Shown: one piece after another, positions 59,244 through 64,000 of the stretch
How positions within the stretch are numbered: the first letter of the stretch is position 1
Layout of the letters: each line of letters starts with the position of its first letter
Source: Mesorhizobium sp.
Lineage (GTDB): Bacteria; Pseudomonadota; Alphaproteobacteria; Rhizobiales; Rhizobiaceae
Length of the DNA: 64,000 nt
Direction: 5' to 3'
NCBI GenBank assembly: GCA_022833215.1
Contig: JAIPUZ010000092.1
Coordinates: 1 to 64,000 of the forward strand
The notes under the pieces: generated by a model
What the model saw: the letters and a program-made list of their open reading frames with translations, nothing else
Databases searched by the model: none
Told to the model about the DNA's origin: nothing
Program-made: the position numbers and the translations under genes

Positions 59244-59492
59244 ATGGACGATAATTTCGACAAGGCCGGCATCGCAGTCATCATCGTGTTTGGCGCATTG
59301 TGTCTCGGCGGACTGATGGCGGCCAATCTTGTGGTGGGCGACCGCAACGGCTTCCTGCTGGCGCTGGCAGGTTCCCTGACCGCCTATATCGCGGGTTATG
59401 CGGTGCTGTTCGATCTGCCGCGCGTCTATGCGATCCTGATCGCAATCGCGCTCATATTCGGCATCGCCTCCACCATCGCCTACGCATTCTAG
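59244..59492 (+). CDS. Small three-helix membrane protein of unknown function
   Basis: This 82-residue protein starts MDDNFDKAGIAVIIVFGALCLGG with hydrophobic helices at about 8-28, 38-56 and 60-80. AAGGAATGAGG precedes the ATG. It contains a single cysteine and no recognisable motif. It is probably an inner-membrane protein. It stands alone downstream of gcd. Confidence 0.7.
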   Translation: MDDNFDKAGIAVIIVFGALCLGGLMAANLVVGDRNGFLLALAGSLTAYIAGYAVLFDLPRVYAILIAIALIFGIASTIAYAF

Positions 59493-59613
59493 ACCTGGAC
59501 GGGCGGGGAAAACATGCGCTGCGCGACGAACTCGCCGCGCGCGGATGCTCATGGGTCGATTCCGGATTTTTTCTTAACTCATTGATCTGAAATGGTGTTC
59601 GGGATAAGTCGCG

Positions 59614-59856
59614 TCAGGCGTGCCCGCGTCGCGAGCGCGCCTGCTTGAGGATGGCGCGCCAGCGCACCATGTCGAAGGGGATGGGATCGCCCCTCGCTGA
59701 AATCTCGAAGATGCGATTGTCGACATTCCTGAGCGAGCGCCAGAAATCATAGTCGGACACGCGCGGATCGGCGGCCAGCCTCTCGGCTTCCATCGTCACG
59801 CTGCGTATCGGGCCGGCCATCGCGGGGGATGGCGGCAGGTCGTTCTGCGTAGCCAT
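59614..59856 (-). CDS. Hypothetical basic 80-residue protein
   Basis: This 80-residue soluble protein has a mid-region VSDYDFWRSLRNVDNRIFEI and a basic C-terminus ILKQARSRRGHA. It is cytosolic by composition. No convincing Shine-Dalgarno is visible, which lowers confidence, but the composition is protein-like and no better gene fits the region. No family is recognised. Confidence 0.55.
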   Translation of the reverse strand: MATQNDLPPSPAMAGPIRSVTMEAERLAADPRVSDYDFWRSLRNVDNRIFEISARGDPIPFDMVRWRAILKQARSRRGHA

Positions 59857-59954
59857 GCGAATGGATTGGCCGGCGCCGCGATTCGTTGCAACGGCTCCGG
59901 TCCGGCTATCCCCCGTTTATGACCGGTCAGGGTTAACAGGGCGGCGCGAGCCCG

Positions 59955-60440
59955 TCAGCCGGTCTTGCGGCGAATGCCGATGGACCTGCCGGCGCGTTCG
60001 GGAAACGGCAGGCCGGCATGCGCCTTGCGCATCGATTCGAGGTTGGCGGCAACATCCGGGGGGAAGGCCGCGACCTTCGGACCGGCCATATCGACATGCA
60101 GGGACAGGGTTTCCGCCGTCGCCGCCAGCCAGCCGTCGGCATGACGGATTTCCTGATAGGAGCGCAGGCGTTTGTCGTCGCTGTCGAGCACCTGGAAGCT
60201 CACCGTCACGCGGTCGTCCAGATGCAGTTCGCGGACATAGCAGACATGTATTTCCGCGGTGTAGATGGTGAGCTTGCGCTCCTGCGCATAGGCCGCACCC
60301 ATGCCGAGCAGGTCCAGAACCTCGTCAGAGCCGCGATCGAACAGCACGTTGTAATAGGCCATGTTCATGTGGCCGTTGTAGTCGATCCAGTCCTTTTCGA
60401 CTTCCATGACACGAGAGACAAAGGGCAGGGAAACGCTCAT
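59955..60440 (-). CDS. 4-hydroxybenzoyl-CoA thioesterase-like acyl-CoA thioesterase
   Basis: This 161-residue hot-dog-fold protein has EKDWIDYNGHMNMAYYNVLFDRG (the catalytic-loop Asp/His region), YTAEIHVCYVRELHLDDRVTV and SYQEIRHADGWLAATAETLSLHVD. Such enzymes cleave acyl- or aryl-CoA. ATG 60440 follows GGAGC; upstream in-frame sequence is not family-like. It is divergent from the dehydrogenase gene at 60558. Confidence 0.85.
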   Translation of the reverse strand: MSVSLPFVSRVMEVEKDWIDYNGHMNMAYYNVLFDRGSDEVLDLLGMGAAYAQERKLTIYTAEIHVCYVRELHLDDRVTVSFQVLDSDDKRLRSYQEIRHADGWLAATAETLSLHVDMAGPKVAAFPPDVAANLESMRKAHAGLPFPERAGRSIGIRRKTG

Positions 60441-60557
60441 GAAAGCTCCATCTGAAGCTGGACAAAATCGTCGGAAAGGCAGATCAAGTATACACATATT
60501 CGCGGGCCAAACCTAATCGCAACCACCGGGCCCGTCTGTTCTGCCAGCGGAGGATTA

Positions 60558-61967
60558 ATGGCTCTCAGCGACCTGATTGCAGTGCAACGCAACGACGAAG
60601 GCATCGCGAAGGTGCTGGAAATCCTGCGCAACGAGTTTGGAGACCGCTTGCAGACGGGCCATTCGATTCGAGAGCAGCACGGCCATACCACCACCTATCT
60701 GCCGAACCAGATCCCGGATGGCGTGGTGTTCCCCGAAAACACCGAAGAAGTGCAGAAGATCGTACGCGCCTGCGCGGCGCATCGCGTGCCGCTGATCCCG
60801 TTCGGCACGGGCACCTCGCTGGAAGGCCATGTGAACGCGCCGGGCGGCGGCATTTCGCTGGATACCTCGCGCATGAACCGGATCCTCGCCGTTAACGCCG
60901 AGGATCTAGACTGCACCGTCGAACCGGGGGTGACGCGCGAGGAGCTCAACCGGCATCTGCGCGATACGGGCCTGTTCTTTCCGATCGATCCCGGCGCAAA
61001 CGCGTCGCTGGGCGGCATGGCGTCCACGCGGGCGTCGGGCACCAATGCGGTGCGCTACGGCACCATGCGCGAGGCCGTACTGTCGCTGACGGCGGTGATG
61101 GCCGACGGCGAGGTGGTGAAGACCGGAGCGCGGGCGAAGAAGAGCGCCGCCGGCTACGATCTTACGCGCCTGCTGGTCGGTGCGGAGGGTACGCTGGGTG
61201 TCATCACCAGCCTGACCTTGCGCTTGCAGGGCATTCCGCAGGCGATCTCGGGAGGGGTGTGTCCGTTCCCGACGCTGGAGGCGGCCAGCCGGGCGGTGAT
61301 CGCGACCATCCAGATGGGCATTCCGGTGGCGCGCATCGAACTGGTCAATGCGCTGCAAATGAAGGCTATCAACACCTATTCCAGGCTCGACTATCCCGAA
61401 AGCCCGTGCCTGTTCCTTGAATTCCATGGCAGCGACGCCGGCGTGGCCGAGCAGGCGGAACTGTTCGGCATGATCGCCGAGGAGCAGGGCGGCGGACCTT
61501 TCCTGTGGACCACCGTGGCGGAGGAGCGCAACAGGCTGTGGAAGGCGCGGCACGATGCCTACTGGGCATCGTTCTCGCTTCGGCCGGGAGCCAAGGGGCT
61601 TTCCACGGATGTGTGCGTGCCGATTTCGCGACTGGCCGAATGCGTGGCCGAAACCGAGGCGGACATAGCCGAAAACGGGCTTCTGGCGCCTGTCGTAGGC
61701 CATGCCGGCGATGGCAATTTCCATACGCTTGTGCTGATGGACCCGGACGATCCGGCCGAAGTCACCAGGGTGGAGGCGTTCGTCGCCCGTCTCAACAGGC
61801 GCGCAATCGCCATGGACGGCACCTGCACCGGCGAGCATGGCATCGGACAGGGCAAGTCCGGTTTCCTGCGTCATGAGCTCGGTCATGGCGTCGATGTCAT
61901 GCGCCTCATCAAGCAGGCCCTCGATCCGCACGGCATTTTCAATCCCGGCAAGACGATCACCGGGTAG
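60558..61967 (+). CDS. FAD-linked D-lactate/glycolate dehydrogenase (GlcD/Dld family)
   Basis: This 469-residue PCMH-type flavoprotein has VPLIPFGTGTSLEGHVNAPGGGISLDTSRMNRIL (FAD pyrophosphate loop), TVEPGVTREELNRHL, ASLGGMASTRASGTNAVRYG and KKSAAGYDLTRLLVGAEGTLGVIT. The C-terminal HAGDGNFHTLVLMDPDDPAEV and GTCTGEHGIGQGKSGF supply metal ligands. It oxidises D-lactate or a related 2-hydroxyacid, probably passing electrons to cytochrome or quinone. GGAGG precedes the ATG. Confidence 0.92.
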   Translation: MALSDLIAVQRNDEGIAKVLEILRNEFGDRLQTGHSIREQHGHTTTYLPNQIPDGVVFPENTEEVQKIVRACAAHRVPLIPFGTGTSLEGHVNAPGGGISLDTSRMNRILAVNAEDLDCTVEPGVTREELNRHLRDTGLFFPIDPGANASLGGMASTRASGTNAVRYGTMREAVLSLTAVMADGEVVKTGARAKKSAAGYDLTRLLVGAEGTLGVITSLTLRLQGIPQAISGGVCPFPTLEAASRAVIATIQMGIPVARIELVNALQMKAINTYSRLDYPESPCLFLEFHGSDAGVAEQAELFGMIAEEQGGGPFLWTTVAEERNRLWKARHDAYWASFSLRPGAKGLSTDVCVPISRLAECVAETEADIAENGLLAPVVGHAGDGNFHTLVLMDPDDPAEVTRVEAFVARLNRRAIAMDGTCTGEHGIGQGKSGFLRHELGHGVDVMRLIKQALDPHGIFNPGKTITG

Positions 61968-62056
61968 GAATTTGCGGTGGGGCAGCCTGTATTGCCTCTT
62001 TATCGTCATCGATATCCGGGTAGGATCGGCAAGCCTTCAGGATTTGCAGTGAGGAC

Positions 62057-64000
62057 ATGCTCGCACGCCTGTTCGTAATCGTCGGCGGATTGCTGGTGCT
62101 GGTGCTGCTTGCGGCGCTGGCGGTGCCGCCGTTCATCGACTGGACGGGCTACCGGGCCGGGTTCGAGCGCGAGGCCAGCGCCATTCTGGGCCGCAAGGTC
62201 ACCGTGCGTGGCGATGCCAGAGCGCGGCTGCTGCCGTTCCCTTCGGTCACATTCACGGATGTGGCGGTGTCCGGGGGCGCGGCGGGGCAGCCTTCCATGA
62301 CCGTGGACACGTTTTCCATGGATGCGGAACTCGCGCCATTCCTGCGTGGCGAGGTGCTCATCTTCGATATGCGGCTGGAACGGCCGCGCGCGGTCATCGG
62401 CGTGGGCGAGGACGGCAAGGTCGACTGGGCCGTGCGGCCTTCCTCGCCTTTCGATGCGGCCCAGATCGCCATCGAGAAGCTGACCATCACCGACGGCGAG
62501 GTGGAACTGCGGCACGGTATCGGCGGACGCACGCATTCGCTGACGAACATCAATGCCGCCGTTTCGGCAAAATCACTGCTGGGGCCGTGGCGGGTCGACG
62601 GCTCCATGCTCTTCGACGGGGAATACAGCGATATTTCCGCATCCACCGGCCGGGTCGTGGAGGACGGCCAGATGCGCGTGCGGCTGCGCATTCGCCCGGA
62701 CAGCTATGCGGCCACTGTCGAGAGCGACGGCAACGCCAGCATCGAAAAGGGCGTGCTGACCTATGCGGGCCAGTTCAGGCTGGCGGAGGACATTCAGGGG
62801 CCCCTGGAACTGCGCGACGGCGAAGGCGAGGCGGTTTCGGTCCGTCCGGCAAAAGTCGCACCCGGATATCGGGCCAGCGGCAAATTCCGGTTCGACCATC
62901 AAAGGCTGGTTCTCGACGAGTTCCGTTTCGAGACCGGCCCGCTCGACAATCCATACGCGGCGGACGGTACTGCCTTCCTCGATCTCGGCCAGGAACCGCG
63001 TTTCCGGATCGAGGCGGCGGGCGCGCAGGTACAGTTCGACGAGGCGGTTTCGGGCGAGCGCGGACCCGTGCTCAGCGCCGGGGAGCGCATTGCCGCACTT
63101 GAAAAGGCGTTGCGCCGCCTGCCGCGCCCGACCATCCCCGGCTCCGTCGACGTGAAGCTTCCCGCCGTGGTGGCCGGGGACACCACCATCCGCGACGTCC
63201 ACCTTTCGGCCGAACCGGTGCAGGACGGCTGGCTGGTGCATTCGCTGGGCGCGACATTGCCGGGGCGGACCACGCTGGAAGCCGACGGCCTGCTCGCCAC
63301 CGGCGATGCATCCGGCTTCCGGGGCAAGATGCTGCTCGCGGTGGCGCAGCCTTCCGGATTCGCTGCATGGCTGGCGAAAGATGTGGATGAGGCGGTACGC
63401 CGGCTGCCGGGCGCGGGGTTCAGCGCCGAGGTCGATCTTGCGGCCACGCGCCAGCAGTTCAGCAATCTGGAACTGATGCTGGGCAGTGCGAAGTTCACCG
63501 GCCGCGCCGAGGCTGTGCAGGAAGGCGATGCGCGCCCCTCAGCGACGCTTGTGCTGGATGGCGGGGCGCTCGATCTCGAAGGTCTTTCCGCCTTCGCATC
63601 GATCTTCGTCAGCAGCGAGGGCGTGAACCGGTTCGCAGGGCAGGATCTCGATCTCGAAATCAGGGCGGGACCGGTGAGTGCATGGGGGCTGTCGGCGGAT
63701 CGGGTGGATACGGCGCTGCGGTTGCGCGACGGCGTGCTGGAGGTCGACCGTCTCGCCCTGAGCGAGCTGGCCGGAGCTTCCGTAAGCGCCACGGGCCGCA
63801 TTTCGAATTTTCCGGAAAGCCCTGCGGGCCGTCTCGACGCCTCGCTCGTCGCCGTCGATCTCGCGCCGCTGGTGGATGCGCTGGAGAGCCAGTACGCAAC
63901 GAATGCCATGATTGCGGGGCTCGCCCGGCGCGTCCACGCCTGGCCGGGCCTGCTGGAGGATGCGCGCATCGATGCGGTGATGAGCGTCGTCGCCGGGGAT
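62057..64000 (+). CDS. AsmA family protein (N-terminal part, runs off the window)
   Basis: The open frame of 648 codons has no stop before the end of the window. It begins MLARLFVIVGGLLVLVLLAAL, an N-terminal membrane helix, followed at once by PPFIDWTGYRAGFEREASAILGRKVTVRGDA and FTDVAVSGGAAGQ, the AsmA-domain opening. Long stretches of beta-rich bridge-like sequence follow. AsmA-like proteins span or sit in the periplasm and are implicated in lipid transport to the outer membrane. The end of the gene lies outside. Confidence 0.88.
   Translation, partial: MLARLFVIVGGLLVLVLLAALAVPPFIDWTGYRAGFEREASAILGRKVTVRGDARARLLPFPSVTFTDVAVSGGAAGQPSMTVDTFSMDAELAPFLRGEVLIFDMRLERPRAVIGVGEDGKVDWAVRPSSPFDAAQIAIEKLTITDGEVELRHGIGGRTHSLTNINAAVSAKSLLGPWRVDGSMLFDGEYSDISASTGRVVEDGQMRVRLRIRPDSYAATVESDGNASIEKGVLTYAGQFRLAEDIQGPLELRDGEGEAVSVRPAKVAPGYRASGKFRFDHQRLVLDEFRFETGPLDNPYAADGTAFLDLGQEPRFRIEAAGAQVQFDEAVSGERGPVLSAGERIAALEKALRRLPRPTIPGSVDVKLPAVVAGDTTIRDVHLSAEPVQDGWLVHSLGATLPGRTTLEADGLLATGDASGFRGKMLLAVAQPSGFAAWLAKDVDEAVRRLPGAGFSAEVDLAATRQQFSNLELMLGSAKFTGRAEAVQEGDARPSATLVLDGGALDLEGLSAFASIFVSSEGVNRFAGQDLDLEIRAGPVSAWGLSADRVDTALRLRDGVLEVDRLALSELAGASVSATGRISNFPESPAGRLDASLVAVDLAPLVDALESQYATNAMIAGLARRVHAWPGLLEDARIDAVMSVVAGD

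Overview
The window is a high-GC alphaproteobacterial chromosome segment. Its gene order and protein features fit the Hyphomicrobiales (Rhizobiales), most likely a Phyllobacteriaceae or Mesorhizobium-like organism. The strongest evidence is the complete rhizobial-order division and cell-wall (dcw) cluster from mraZ to ligA (19.7-45.0 kb). No rRNA or tRNA gene was seen. One structural RNA, RNase P RNA (rnpB), lies at about 18.45-18.85 kb. The genus is an inference.

Left part (0-19.5 kb), mixed metabolism and envelope. The window opens in the last codons of an IS5-type transposase that abuts a 102-bp intergenic repeat, which recurs near 42.7 kb. Next come a divergent Lrp/AsnC regulator and a methionine gamma-lyase-type PLP enzyme, then a decayed three-unit type I-C-like CRISPR array with no cas genes. 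A small secreted two-cysteine protein, a TPP-dependent enzyme, an alpha/beta hydrolase, the ABC-F factor EttA, a trans-aconitate methyltransferase-like protein, TrmO with a DUF2293-like partner, and an ArsR-methyltransferase fusion coupled to metF follow. A run of peptidoglycan enzymes (MltB-like transglycosylase, GH25 lysozyme, AmpD-like amidase, SLT transglycosylase), a serine hydrolase, a lipoprotein and a TerB/J-domain protein leads to rnpB. A paralogue of the small two-cysteine protein lies just before the dcw cluster.

Centre (19.7-45.0 kb). The order is mraZ-rsmH-ftsL-ftsI-murE-murF-mraY-murD-ftsW-murG-murC-murB, then a 222-bp gap, then ddl-ftsQ-ftsA-ftsZ and a strong terminator, then lpxC, bamD-recN and ligA. 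Most genes overlap by 1-4 bases. Two regulatory regions stand out: four TGGG-type repeats at exact 10-bp spacing upstream of mraZ (candidate MraZ operator), and nine GANTC (CcrM methylation) sites packed into 180 bp upstream of ddl-ftsQAZ.

Right part (45-64 kb). azlC-azlD (branched-chain amino-acid export) converge with an SCO-prmA-Xaa-Pro aminopeptidase run. After these come creA, a hexapeptide acyltransferase, a Gly/Asn-rich secreted protein, a predicted outer-membrane barrel divergent from a small iron-permease-family protein, and uvrD carrying an unusual hairpin-bounded in-frame insertion. The window closes with a PQQ glucose dehydrogenase, small hypotheticals, a thioesterase, an FAD-linked D-lactate/glycolate dehydrogenase and the start of an AsmA-family gene that runs off the end.

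No intact defence island or large unknown operon was found. The most interesting items are the CRISPR relic, the GANTC cluster, the uvrD hairpin insertion, the covarying repeat element, the paralogous small secreted proteins and the 35-bp palindrome at a 48-codon membrane-protein gene.
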